From contig JAECUM010009299.1 in the NCBI GenBank assembly GCA_016617855.1, positions 1 to 64,000 of the forward strand: 64,000 bases of DNA. Reading direction: 5' to 3'. Made by a program: the position numbers and the translations under genes. This document shows, in pieces, positions 22,421 through 35,253 of the stretch. The notes beneath the pieces were generated by a model that ran no database searches, was not told where the DNA came from, and saw nothing but the letters and a program-made list of their open reading frames with translations. The DNA is from Megalonaias nervosa (Eukaryota > Mollusca > Bivalvia > Unionida > Unionidae). The first letter of the stretch is position 1. Every line of letters starts with the position of its first letter.

Positions 22421-23376
22421 GTTTTCATGATTAAATTTTAACTGACATATATTGCACTTTTTTGACGTCCACTGGTTTTATCTGGAATTGCAAGGTATCT
22501 CTAGCATATATTGCAAGATGTGACCATTCAGTCTCTGTTGGCCTCAAGCCTGGGACACTCCAACAGCTAGGAACCTTTGAACTAATATTTTCTTTTTTTA
22601 TCATATTCCCTGTTATATTCAACTTTAGTTTAGCCTGTTATTCAGACGTTTCATTCAACTTTTCACTATTCAGCCCTAACTTTATAAGAAAATTATCCAT
22701 CCATACACATTCCTGGAAATATTTATCATACAGTCTCATAACAGTTACAAGGAAACAGTTACAAGGAGTTCACAACAATGAATTCCTTCGAAAGTCTTAT
22801 TCCCCAGCCCATGAAATATGTTGTGATGCAACTATAAAGAAAGATATTGCCTAAACAGTATCTTCAAAGGCTGAGCTCCAGTTGGTTACAACTACAGAAG
22901 CTGCATTTAGCTTCAGTCCTGATTGATACATTTCAGAATACACTGTGTAAATAACATAAAATGCACTTGCTGGTAAGTGTGAATGATGCTTGCATAAACA
23001 CAGCTAACTATTGCCTTTTCAAATTACAGACCACAATTTACTTGCCCATGGGCAAGTAACCTTGCAGAAGTTGCTGGATGATTAGATTCAATTGGTTGTG
23101 ATATAGAAATTAGATATTTGATTCCAATATAACTTTCATAGTTGTATAGGTATATTTATACATTTAAAGATGATTTTAGAAGTTAAAAATAGAATGACAT
23201 GTATGTTAAGAAGTTAAAAATATGATAAAGTATAAAATAATCCTTTTTATGTTTTACAAGCCAAATCTAAAGTCATTAGAAAGAGAAGCACTTGTACAAA
23301 AATCGGTTATGGCCATATGTCTCACTGTCTGCTTGTTTGTTTCTTACATGATACTATAGAATTTTTCTTTATTCAG

Positions 23377-23471
23377 CAGGAGACAAGATATCTGAAACAT
23401 CACTTTGCTCCATGCATAGTGAACACTCCCAGCTGAGAACTTATGACTGTCAAAATATGATTAACTATTGA
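23377..23471 (+). other. Possible alternative terminal exon (would give a soluble ectodomain)
   Basis: TTTATTCAGCAG is a good tandem acceptor much like that of exon B. In phase 1 from exon B, the frame reads about 30 codons with two cysteines and ends at TGA (23469-23471) before the transmembrane exon. If used, it would end the protein without the membrane helix and IAP tail. A second open frame follows in another phase (23504-23746). This may all be chance or a decayed exon. Confidence 0.2.
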
Positions 23472-24222
23472 GATTTCAGTTTTGACTATTGAGATTTTCA
23501 TTTTAGCTCATGAGATTATGTGGTCAAGGGTCAACTGATTCTTCCGTTTTGAAATCTATTGAGAACCCTGAACCTTGTATGTTTCCATGTGGGTTACCTA
23601 GTAAAAACTTTGACACTGACCACTCTAATAGCAAAAATTGCTTTATTACTGAATTTTCTTACAGTGAAGTAAACTCTAGTGTTGTAATAAAAGATCACAC
23701 TTTCAATTCTAAATTTCTTGCTGAATCAAACCATCATACATATTGAATATAGCAAGTATCAAATTAGTCAAATAGTTTGTACATAGGATTTTAGCTTCCT
23801 TATGACATAAACACCCATTTGAAAACAGATGCTGATCTGTTAGATAACCATTTTGGACACTGACCTTTGCATGACCTTTGCAAGTCAATGAAACAGCAAG
23901 ATTCTGTTCATACAAATTGCCAAGCTACAACTGTCACAGAATTTTGTTTGCTGCAACTGATGTTATCTTTATTGTAACTGTAGGTCAACAAGAATGACCT
24001 TTCAGACTGGTTCAACTTCTCAGTCTAATGCAAGCAAGTATGCATATGCTGCAATTTGATTGGCTAGACTAAATGCATTTAGATATTATCTTTTAAAGGA
24101 GTCAGAAAGTTAGAATTATATGTCTGTTGTATGAAAGACATAATCATCATTTAGATAATGAGTGGTGAACAACCTCTATATCCTTGTTGATATTCTCTTT
24201 ACAAAACTCTATTTCTTTTCAG

Positions 24223-24297
24223 GTGGAGTACTTTGTGCTTGTGTTATAATTGGTTGGTTTATTATATGCTGCGTCGTAAAGTTATGTATTGATTATG
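24223..24297 (+). CDS. Transmembrane-IAP gene: membrane-helix exon
   Basis: A 75-base symmetric exon, phase 1 to phase 1, with a strong acceptor (TTTCTTTTCAG) and donor (TATG|GTAAGC). It encodes one continuous hydrophobic helix, GVLCACVIIGWFIICCVVKL, followed by CIDY. The length (about 20 residues) and the Lys after it fit a type I single-pass span with the following exon on the cytosolic side. Four cysteines in or beside the span could be palmitoylated (inference). It joins in phase to exon B upstream and to the 26925 exon downstream. A one-helix exon between Cys-rich and IAP exons is the key evidence for a membrane-anchored IAP. Confidence 0.65.
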
Positions 24298-25039
24298 GTA
24301 AGCAATTTGATACAAAGAAAATAAATGTCTGTGGTACATAATCACAGTTATGTGATTTTTACACTTTTTATTATCATTGCAAATGTAGCAGGGCATGTAA
24401 AATTACCATGTCTGTTGGGTTTAATGTTATGCATTTAGGTCAGTTTTAAGGTATTTTAATAATTACTATATTTAGTATCTGCTATATAATACATGTTCAT
24501 AACATGTAATCAATTAATACAGCAACATGTACAGCATTGAAACGTACATGTAAGCAAGGTTTATTATAAAATATTCCACATTTATATCAGTCTTGGCAAC
24601 ATGCTAAAGGCTTCATCCTGGTAACTTTGAGCTATGGAATGTTTTATTGTTGATTCACCTAGGTTTCCTCTTCTTATGTGTATGTCACCTCTCTTGAAAT
24701 TTACATAAAAGAATCAATTAGAAGGATTTCATGTTCATTCCATTTCATGTTCATTCCATGCTGAATATATTCTATGAAATCAATACTGAAAAATGCTTCA
24801 CAATATTTCAGAAACTTCCAGAAATAAGCAAAAGACTTAATACAGCCCCATTGACCCCCAAAATCCATATATATTTATATTTCTTATATAACCAAGGTAA
24901 AATATTATATAAAAGACTAGAAGAGATCTTTCAATGCACTTCATATTATCTGATATTACATTACATCTGAATTTATTTTAAACAGAAGTTACTGTAGTTT
25001 CATATTTTATACCCCTGCCACTAAAATAGTTGAATTATA

Positions 25040-25735
25040 GAAGAATCCCTATTTCTATTCATCTACCCTTCCATCCAGCATACAGTCTATACAAGAATCC
25101 CTGTCTATTTATCTATCCTTCCATCCAGTATACAGTCTATACAAGAATCCCTATGTCTGTCCATCTATCCTTCCATCCAGTATACAGTCTATACAAGAAT
25201 CCCTATGTCTATTTACTATCCTTCCATCCAGCATAGTCTATACAAGAATCCCTATGTCTATTCATCTACCCTTCCATCCAGCATACAGTCTATTCAAGAA
25301 TCTCTATGTCTATTTATCTATCCTTCCATCCAGCATAGTCTATACAAGAATCCCTATTTCTATTCATCTACCCTTCCATCCAGCATACAGTCTATACAAG
25401 AATCCCTGTCTATTTATCTATCCTTCCATCCAGTATACAGTCTATACAAGAATCCCTATGTCTATTTATCTATCCTTCCATCCAGCATACAGTCTATACA
25501 AGAATCCCTATGTCTATTCATCAATCCTTCCATCCAGCATAGTCTATACAAGAATCCCTATGTCTATTCATCTATCCTTCCATCCAGTATAGTCTATACA
25601 AGAATCCCTATGTCTATTCATCTATCCTTCCATCCAGTATACAGTCTATACAAGAATCCCAATATCTTTTCTTCTGTCCTTCCATACAAGAATCCCTATG
25701 TATATCTATCCTTCCATCCAGCATACAATCTAGTT
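25040..25735. repeat. Minisatellite, 14 units of about 50 bp
   Basis: Each unit carries AAGAATCCCTATGTCTATT, a CATCTATCC variant, and CTTCCATCCAGCATACAGTC. Fourteen units of 47-52 bp can be counted, the last two degenerate (one short). Length varies mainly by loss of ACA before GTCTATACA and of ATG after CCCT. Units 1-2 match units 7-8 in their variants, suggesting duplication of a block of six. It lies in the intron after the transmembrane exon. Open frames across it are a by-product of the repeat. Confidence 0.93.
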
Positions 25736-25759
25736 AGTACAACTTGTCCTGCATTTTTT

Positions 25760-26480
25760 TGATGGATTGATGTGAAGCTTGATAAATCTCATAAAATGTC
25801 ATCACCTAATGAGATAGGTATCAACAAATTCCTTTCTTTCTGCAGTTTTTATATGCCTGCCATGAGATGGCCTGTATTATGCTATGATGTCTGTCCATCC
25901 ATGTTTTACTAACTTTGTTTCTTCATAATAGCTTGAACATCAGCTAGGGAAGAAGCACTGATTTGGGTGTCAAAAGGTCAAAAGACAAGATCAGTGTTTA
26001 ACTTATAAGAAGAAAAATTGGTTTCTGCACAATGACACTATATCACAGATCTGGACCATACTTTGTGGGTGGCTTCCACTTGGGGTAATCATGAAGCTTG
26101 GTAATATTATCATATTATCATGTGCAAATTACTAGGCCCCTGCATTTTGTCTCACAGATTTGAATAGATCACCATGAAACTTAAGTTATGATCACCATCT
26201 GAAGATATACATATCAACAAATCTCTCTACTCTAGCAATTTTTGTTACAGTAATTGTATGTTTTGATTTAGGGACCAAATCTTGTGAATGCCACTAGGCT
26301 CATGATTTTTAGCTGTTGACTTTCCACAATGTTTTGTTAGAGTTATTGCCCTTTTTGTTTTGTAGTTGAATGTAGTTTGTGACAGAATCTTGTGAATGCA
26401 ACCTTGCAGCTAGTCTTATATTGTTTGATGGATTACTGTGAAATTTAGCACATATATATATTCATCATCTGAAGAGTTTT
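25760..26480. repeat. Degenerate dispersed repeat, several copies
   Basis: The theme TTGATGGATTGATGTGAAGC, then AAATCTCATAA, then ATCAACAAAT recurs imperfectly near 25760, 26160 (ATCACCATGAAACTTAAG and CATCTGAAGATATACATATC) and 26425 (GATGGATTACTGTGAAATTT and CATCATCTGAAGAG). Old tandem copies of a non-coding repeat in the intron. Confidence 0.45.
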
Positions 26481-26924
26481 TGCAAAATTACTATATTCAA
26501 TTGAAATAACTGTCAATTACTCTTCCTTATGTCAAATAATTATGAGATAATATACATCTGTGTCTTGTTGATTGGAATGAACCAAGATGTGCTGTATGTA
26601 TAAAGAGAAGTAATTGACATCTTTTTAATAGTTTCTTTTAGTTTCAGCTGAAAAAATCTGCTGCAATGTGCTATAATAAGTGTGCATTTATTTATTATTG
26701 TTATTTAATTCAGTGTCTGTCTGACTATGCTTAGTCATGTGAGGCTTAGGTATTATTTTCCCACCTGTGGAACTGTGTTAAAGCTTTTGCCAGTCATGTG
26801 GGGTGGGGAAAGGGTCATCAATGTAATACAGATATTACAGAACACTTGTTAATTAATAGACCACTAGCTGAATAAAGATGCAAAATTTATATGTATTATA
26901 ATTAATTTTTGTTCTTACACACAG

Positions 26925-27830
26925 GCACATTTTTGTGCAATATTCAAAAGAAGTTGATGTCCCCCAACAATACAATAAAAGAAACCAGAGGATGTAACAT
27001 TGCTTGTCAGCCTTTAGAAGGCAGAAGAGATGAAAATACAGATACTGAGTCTTTTATTAATTGCCTGTGGTGGCCTAATGTGCAGACATCAAGACTATGT
27101 AGAGTGCAACCTTTCCTGTGCAATGGGAATGAAGTTTCAGAGATGGACAAAAATATGCTGAAAGAGAGAGCACTACATGGAACTGTAGATGTCACCACCC
27201 AAACCTCAGTTAGTACAGAATCAGAGGTTAAGGGTCTCAGCATAAAGCAAACAACTCTGGAAGTCACTGTCAAAACCTTAGATGATACATGGATAGAGGA
27301 TCTCCAAGTGAAGAAGGGATTCTCTGAAGTCAGTGAGGTTGAAAATCTTGGAGGAAAGGAAGTAACTGTGAAAACCAATGCCAAGGCCACTAATAGCACT
27401 GTAGAGGACCTCACAAGAGAGGTGTTTGTTCAAGTTGGTACTAAAGCTAATGAACAGACAGACGTTTGTAAGCTCAAATCAGTTAAGGAATTTTCGAAAA
27501 CCACACTGAAAACCTCATTTCAAGATGTTGAAAGTTGTAGAGGGGAGTGTCGTGTGATTATGCAAGGGGAAGAACTTGAAAGCTCTGATGACCGTATTAC
27601 TTCACATGAACCGGTCAAGGAAGACTACATTAGTGATGATCGAAAGATAGATGTTGTGAATCAATCCTTACACCAAGCAACATGCAAATCTGAAGGTGAT
27701 AAAATTGAAGACAGAAGCAATGACATTTCTGACTATCAAGATATACACAAGGGGAAAAATCAACTGGATGAATCTGGTGAAATATTTGAATCAGTAGAAA
27801 AGCACAAGAAACAGAGTTACAGAGCTAAAG
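26925..27830 (+). CDS. IAP gene exon: juxtamembrane/linker region
   Basis: Acceptor CTTACACACAG, donor AAAG|GTAAAC, phase 1 both sides, 302 codons. The frame begins GTFLCNIQKKL (following CIDY of the membrane exon) and then becomes polar, rich in Glu, Lys, Thr, Ser and Asp with no recognised domain. Repeating patterns such as EVTVKT are visible twice. Likely a disordered cytoplasmic linker. The frame is blocked by a stop shortly upstream of the acceptor, so an exon start at 26925 is needed unless translation starts at the internal Met. Confidence 0.85.
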
Positions 27831-28573
27831 GTAAACTAAGGAGGGTCCACATGGTTGCTGTAAAATTAATATGGTGAAGAGAGCAATATGTGAACAAGCT
27901 TACAAATAAAACAATAATATTTAATATGTTACATTTACAATATTTTTTGTTTTTTGTTGGTTTTAACAAACTTTGAACACATTATTGCCTATATCATGCT
28001 GGAGAAATGGGAGCTAAGTGCCTTTCAATAGGACATACTGGGACAGCCAACACAGGCTGGCCTTGGTAGGTATTAAACCTGCAACCCATGGATTATGAAT
28101 CTGATGCTCTACCAGCTAAGATACCTTGGCTCCCGTATCTAATAGCAAGAAATTTTATTTGAAAGTAATTATTTTTTTAAATTTTCACTCAAGCAAGTAT
28201 ATTAAGGTAATGATAAAAGTATTTGGATCAAGACACTTAAGCACCCAACACCTCACTGAAATTCAAATGATGGAAATGTTTACTAATTAAGGAAAATTTG
28301 AGCTCAGGGCATATTTCAATAAACATCTCAAGTTTCAGAGAGACTTTTCCCAAACAAATATATGCTTTTGATGCTTGGTTTACAATAATGACTCTTTCAC
28401 AGAACATTGAACAGGGTTAATGAATTAAGTAAAGTCATAATCCTTGGAGGGTTATGTTTTTCCTTTGAGGAAACTTCGAGGATTTTGAGTAATTTCTTTA
28501 AATGTGTGCCTGCTTGCACACTTTAATATTATTAATCAGTAGCCTTGCATGTCATGGACAAGAGGAAAGAAGA

Positions 28574-28633
<60 letters not shown>

Positions 28634-31600
28634 GAGAGGGAGAGATTTCCCTATAGTCACAAAACTACTTTTTTTTTAGCTTGGATCATAAAATTCAGAA
28701 TTTGAAACCACACTTAAATTCTCTTTGCAAGCATTCAGAGGCACATACAGTATGTCAGTCCTGAAATTTTCTGTTATAATTTCGACCATTGCAGAGTTCA
28801 AAATGATCAGAATTTACTAAATTTTCAGCAATTATGCTAAAGAAGTTCATGACTGGGACCTGGAGACATTTATTTGAATTTCCTATTTAGTATCTCTGTC
28901 ATTAATGTTTACAGGAAGTGATGCAAGAGATAGAGCTTTCACCTCAACTACAAGTCAGCAATGGTTAGAAGAGAATCCAGATTCTGATATCAGCCTGTCA
29001 TTCAGAGACCCAGGCTTGTCAGAGGAGAAAGACAAGATTAAAACATGTTTTCAGGAAGATAGGAAATGGCCAAAGTCACAGCCATCAGTCATTGGTGTGC
29101 AACAAGAGTTTACTCCAGTAACAAGCACTGTGACAGAAGAATCTCTATTACTAGTCACAGAGGAATCTTATGATGCTTCTTCCCTGAAGTACAAGCAAAT
29201 AAATGATGAAAATTCTGACCATTCTTCTGACTTTATTTCTCTTGAGTCTGAGAAAAAGAGGAAGAAATCTTTATGTTCAAAATTACATTTAAAGACCACA
29301 GGGAACAGTTCAAGTTTTGTTTTCCATAAAAGTAAATTTAAATATGCAGAGGATTTTAAAAATATAAATGGAGTAAAATTGTCCCCTAGTAAAAAACAAG
29401 AGACAAGTTTATCAGTGAGAGCTTCCTTTGCAGCAGAGGTTGCGGGTTGTAACCAGAAACAAGATGCTAATGAAACTGAACAGCAAATCTTATCAGACAT
29501 GGATGTCAGTGTGCAGAAAAAGAAGTGTGAGATTGAAATTGGTGACAGAACTGCTAGAGACATTGACCTGCAAGAGAAGCAAAAGTACAATCTTAGACAA
29601 ATTGTATGGCTTCCAAGAAATTCGCTTCCGCTGCCCAGACTTGGCAGGGATGCAGTAGTTGGGTTTGTTGAAGAACAGACCAGTGATGAACATGGAGGGT
29701 CTACCTTGCCTCCTTCTGAACAGGAAGAACTGAAAGAAATGTTAAGACTACTTGCTTCAGATAATGTACCTGGACCACAGATTACTATGAAATATGAGAT
29801 GCTCCGACTTTGCACAATGAAAACCTTTCCAGGACAGGATCGACCATTTGCCATTAGAATAATAGGAGCTGGATTTTATTATGCTGGACACCAAGACCAG
29901 GTGATATGTTATTGCTGTGGCAATCGTAAGGACAGTTGGGTTCTAGGAGACATCCCACTGCTGATTCACCAGAACATGGCTCCAGATTGTGACTTTTTCA
30001 CACATAATGCTCTAGTCAATGTTCCAATTAGTAAAGCAAATTCCACTGCTGATGTTCGTCTTGTCACAATCCAAAGATCTGATGGTTCAAATCAATCAGA
30101 CACGGCGCAGGGTGAGTCATCTTTGATGCTTCCATCAAGTGAACAGAATCAGGTCAGTGTTTTGAATATGCCTCACCAAATGTTGGTCACTAACAAAAGC
30201 TTGCCATCAAATCAGCTGATGGCTTCAGGGAGACAAAATGTATTGGACAATGTGCAAACTGTTTCAACTGACACATACTCCATGGAAGATCCACCACCCA
30301 AGTATCCACAGTATGCAGTTAAGAACATGAGGATTAACTCCTTCCAGGGATGGCCAGCAGAACTTCAACAGAAACCAGAGGAAATGGCTGAATGTGGATT
30401 CTACTATGCAGGTACAGTAGGTTTGGATATACTCTCCAGCTTTGCATAAACCACTGTCTATATGTATGGATCAAGTATTAGAAACTGACTTGATTGAAAT
30501 GTTGGCACTTCTTTGGTAGTATGTGTACCTTTCCTGGGGCATGCCCAAGGAGTTATCTGACCATGATGAACATGTGTGTGTATACATTCAGAGACGTAAG
30601 AGTTGTGACACCAGTATCTGGTAACCCAAAATTAATAGAACCTTTTAAGTTATGCATTTTGTATCATGTTTTATAAACTCCTTTAGCAGCTCCTGTACCT
30701 GTAGAGAATAAAAATGTCTTTGGAAAATACATAAAGTGATAGGTGTTAAATGAAGTGTCAAAGTGGCATTTAATGAATTCTACCCCATAACTAAATTTAA
30801 AGCAACCCAAGTCCCTATTGCTTTGATATTAACTTGCACATAATTGAAAATGTACAAATTTTGTGGACTTTGTTGTCACCCAAAACCACAAATTTAAAGA
30901 CCAAATGAAAATTAGTCACATATGATAAAGAAGCCCCTTACCATTTTTTTACACTGTGTTTCATTCATAGAGATCAACAAAGCTATTTAATAAATCAAGA
31001 TCATTTCTGTAATCTGGTAAAAATATTAGCTCTTACACATGTATGATTTATTTTAACCCTTAAAGAAAAGAATTATAATGCATTTATATATTGTTTGAGT
31101 GCACACATATGTATACAGTAGCCATAATTTACACTCATTACCTTAAATCGCTATCTTGTGATACATGTGAGGATAGAGAGAAATCAGAAAAAGATAAGGT
31201 ATTCAAACATTGTTACTGAAAATGAATAAATAGGAAATGATACTTTAAATGAAAATTAGATTTAATACTTATTCAATTGAAGTGAAATTGTTGTTCAAAA
31301 TGTTGAATTCTTGTGAAAGCATATCTTATTTTATCAATGAATGTTTAATCCCATTGACTAAAAATAAGAAAACTACTACTTGAGGCACAATTACTAATGA
31401 AACACTGTATTTACACTAATTGGCTCTGTGTATTGAAACTCACACTTCACTGATTTTCAGACAAAACCACTAAATCAACATCTTGTCAAAAAAGTCAGCT
31501 GGTGTACACAAATATTTGTCGAGTAAATAATGCTGAAATTGCTAAATTAAATAAGTCCAACATTCTCAAAGCCATGGATAATTATGTCCATTCCTTGACA

Positions 31601-34600
31601 CATTTTTGCATGAGCTGCAATTATCCATTCAGCATGAATTGGCATGATTGATAAGGTTTAAGTAAAGTCTGGTGGATGAAGTTGGTTTGTACATCACAGG
31701 CAGGCTCAAACACAAAAGTAATTCCATTGTTTTGCAGCATCTTCATACTTTGATAGGCTCTTAAGCACATCAGATGTTTAGCTTGTTAACTGTATTGAGC
31801 AAGAGCCAGTTGGTCATGTGTTGAGTTCACAAGTGGAAGGACGGCATTATCCGAGCTAATGGGAATCTACTTAATGGAATTTTACCACGCTTCAACCGAC
31901 ATGTTAACACCATGGTCATCAGAAAGTAATTAATGGTGCAACTTTATTGACACTGTTTTTAAGGAAGAGATCATACACATGCACTTTAATAAGCATTAGC
32001 ATGGTGTTGTTGGCTGTATCAGTTCATTTTGATGTTGAGTGTAAGTGAGTTATCTAGACAGGTATTTGATTCATGCTCATACAGGTGGTAACATTGTTTT
32101 AACCATTGAAGCAGATATCATTTTGTTGTCATCATAGTTTTGTTCTTTTTTTATTTTTTATTTGAGGTATTTGTACAATTTATCCATTAAATTTAACACC
32201 TTTAAATATGCAAACTTTCAGAGGCAAAATGCATGAATTAAGTAACCATGAAAATGTATTTTCTGTTGTTTGTTGTCAATACCACAAAAGTAAACAATAC
32301 TACAGTAGTTTCATTAACCCAAATGAATACATGTTTGGTGTGTTTATATATATGTTTGTACATTTGTTTTCAGGTACATATTTATTTGGGAAGGGAGGTG
32401 ATTAGTTAGTAGTTGGAATTTTGTTTTTCAGGTGTATGATGATAAATTTTACAATTGACTTCATGTTAGGTTTTGAGTCATGAAACTGAAAACTTGGTGC
32501 AGATCAGGTTGAGTCTCATCAGTGTCATTTGTAATGGGAGATTTGTTGCTTTGCCAATTCTGAACCCTATGCCTTGCTACAGTTGTTTGGATTTATATCA
32601 GGGAAAAGGGGATCAGCACAGATAACAATTAAGTCTCTGAATTTGTTTATTGATGACGCAGCAAATGATTTGCAATGAGTTTTTAATTGACCCTGACAAA
32701 ATACATATCACAATAATTGTGAAAAAGTCTTAATTAAATTTAAAAAAGTACTTATACTGAAGAAAGTTTGACTTTTTTAAATTCAAGGATTCAGCGATTG
32801 TGTGCGTTGTTTTCACTGCGGTGTTGGATTGCGACATTGGATGAGTGAAGATAATCCATGGATTGAACATGCAAGATGGTCAACTGAATGTATATATGTA
32901 CTCAGGATGAAGGGGGAAGAGTTTGTCTCCCTGGTAAAGATGGCAGTAGCAATAGCTGAGAGGGTAAGATAGTTAAATCTGCATTGCCAGAGTATTACAT
33001 TGAGAAATAAATTCCTTACAGTAAAGTTGTAAAATCTGTTCATAGATATTTTTCTTGGTGATATTGTAGTGTTCCATTATGTAAGAGACCATTCCCACCC
33101 TCTTTTTTGTTCTTCCATTTAAATATTGCTACAGTTTTGGTGCACTGTACAGTTAGTATAGTTCTTATGGGTCCCAGATTTTTTTCTCTAGTGTCAGAAA
33201 CTACTACTAGTATTAAATGTTAAAGAATCTCTAACATCAGTATATCAACTCATTAACTCTGCATGCTATATTTACACATCATGATGTTATACCCTATTTC
33301 TGAGCTCTGTACTTTTAGGATATATCCAAGTGGGTGGTATTGCAGAGAAGTAGACAGCTGTAACTGAGGAATGGCACTAAATAATTAGACTTTCTACTTG
33401 CATTACAAAATACAATGGGAAAGACCTTATTTTTGAGACCCAGTTTTCTTAGGCCGAAAATTAAATGTTTTCTGAAGTAGAGTTTGTGTAAAGATTTAAG
33501 ACTTTATGACTGAGATGTAATGCAGTAATGCAGACCAATCTGAACTGCACATGTGCACAGATAGGTGAACCTATGCAAAAAGTAGGATAAGTTTGAGATT
33601 TGGAGTAAAAAGTGGCCAGGACACGAAAATCTTGGGTCCAATGTGTCAAAACAAAAATGAAATCAAAACAAAGACAGTTAAATATTTATCTTTTAATACA
33701 TGCATGTGCTAAATAGCCAATCAAAAGCAGTGTTTTTCATACACCTAGGCATCTGGCTACACAAAAATCGCTCAGAAGCAGATTTATTTTTGAATGTATT
33801 CAGAAGTAACCCAAAAATGCATTTCCTACCCCCATTTCAAGTGAAAAATTTCCTACCCCCATTTCAGGTGAAAATGACAAGAATCTCCAGGGGTTAAAGA
33901 GTTCAAAGCACTAATCAGAAAAATAAGATTGTTTCTTGTACTTGAACAAAACTTGAAAAGGGATGAGTTTTGTATAGAAATCATCTGCTCGTCTCTCCTT
34001 TATTTGTAATATTATACTCCAGTATATCAGGACAATATGGTATGCATCAAAAGTTTTTGAAGTCAGACTTAATTCAAAGTATTAGGACTTTGTTAACTTT
34101 TTTATTCTTTATCAGGAGGAAGCAATAAGAAATAATGGTGAAGGAAACCAAGCACTTAAAAATAGCAATGAAACAGCCCCTGCAGTTCCTGCAAAGCAAG
34201 GTAATAAAGGCATAACCCCTAAAAAAATCTATACTATTCAAACTGGAGGATACACAAGGATTTAGACCATCATATTGGTGGTATACATAATGGTATTGTA
34301 GAGTCCTAAGTGTGGCAGAACAGAAACCTGTAATTATATGCTTTTGAAATATGCTTTTGTACATATTTTTGGGGTGATAGCTGTTTCATTTGTAATTTAT
34401 AGAAAAGTGTCAGTGACTGAGTTTACTCAGTACAAACTTCCACCATCTTCTCATAAATGTGACATCTTAGCAGAATGTTGTTGTTGTTGTTGTTGTTGTG
34501 GGGCTTAACGCCATTTTTCAGCACACGATAGGCCTTAGCAGAATGTAAACTTTCATTGCTAATCAGATTATAAGTGCACACTTGTACATTTGCCATGCAT

Positions 34601-35222
34601 AACATTATGTAATTTTATGATATCATGAAATATTGTACCTGTTACATATAGAAAATTATGATATGGGTATGTTAACCATAAGAAAACAGCAGTCTTATGA
34701 TACAACGTTTTGCATGATTATAATCATCTGTTTACTGAGTTTATCTTAAATAAGTCAGATAAATTCCTTCAATTCTGTAGGTCCAAACAAAAGTGGTACA
34801 ACTAATTCCAATGCTGCCAAAGACTTGCCAGGCAGTGTGGGAGCCACAGATAGCAATGTTGTTAAGGGGGCAGCATCCACCCTGCCACCTGGAAATTCAG
34901 AGATACAGAAATATTTGCTGACTGATGCAGCTCAGAGCGTACTAGATATGGGCTACCAACCCAAGCTGGTGTTGCATGCTATTGAAAGGGTTCTGATGAA
35001 AAAGGGTAAGGGTTTAAATGCTATGAGATTATTGTTAGTTTTGCTTTGAAAAAAGCAAAATTTAATATTATGTACCCAGGTAATGATTTAAATTGGTGTT
35101 TAAAAATTTTTTCATGTAATAACCCAGAATTTCATCAAAATTATCAAAGCACATAAAAAAAGGATTCATTTTAAGTGGATTGTAAAAAACTTTCTGTACA
35201 AAAATATTGCCACATACATACA

Positions 35223-35253
<31 letters not shown>

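Noticed and set aside
23504..23746. A 78-codon frame as a coding exon of the gene
   Set aside because: Entry would need phase 0; in the phase-1 series it meets a stop, and no good donor is present.
25040..25735. CRISPR-like regular repeats
   Set aside because: Units are contiguous with no unique spacers, and the DNA is eukaryotic.
25205..25762. A 185-codon open frame with Tyr/Ser/Pro repeats
   Set aside because: It is the minisatellite read through; overlapping frames are open for the same reason and unit lengths not divisible by three show there is no coding constraint.
27007..27414. A 135-codon frame on the - strand
   Set aside because: Antisense shadow of the IAP linker exon.
28013..28138. 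A possible tRNA gene on the - strand
   Set aside because: A- and B-box-like motifs are present, but the acceptor stem does not pair and a SINE body follows; called a SINE.
29168..29854. A 228-codon frame on the - strand
   Set aside because: Antisense shadow of the large IAP exon, which has clear BIR sequence on the + strand.
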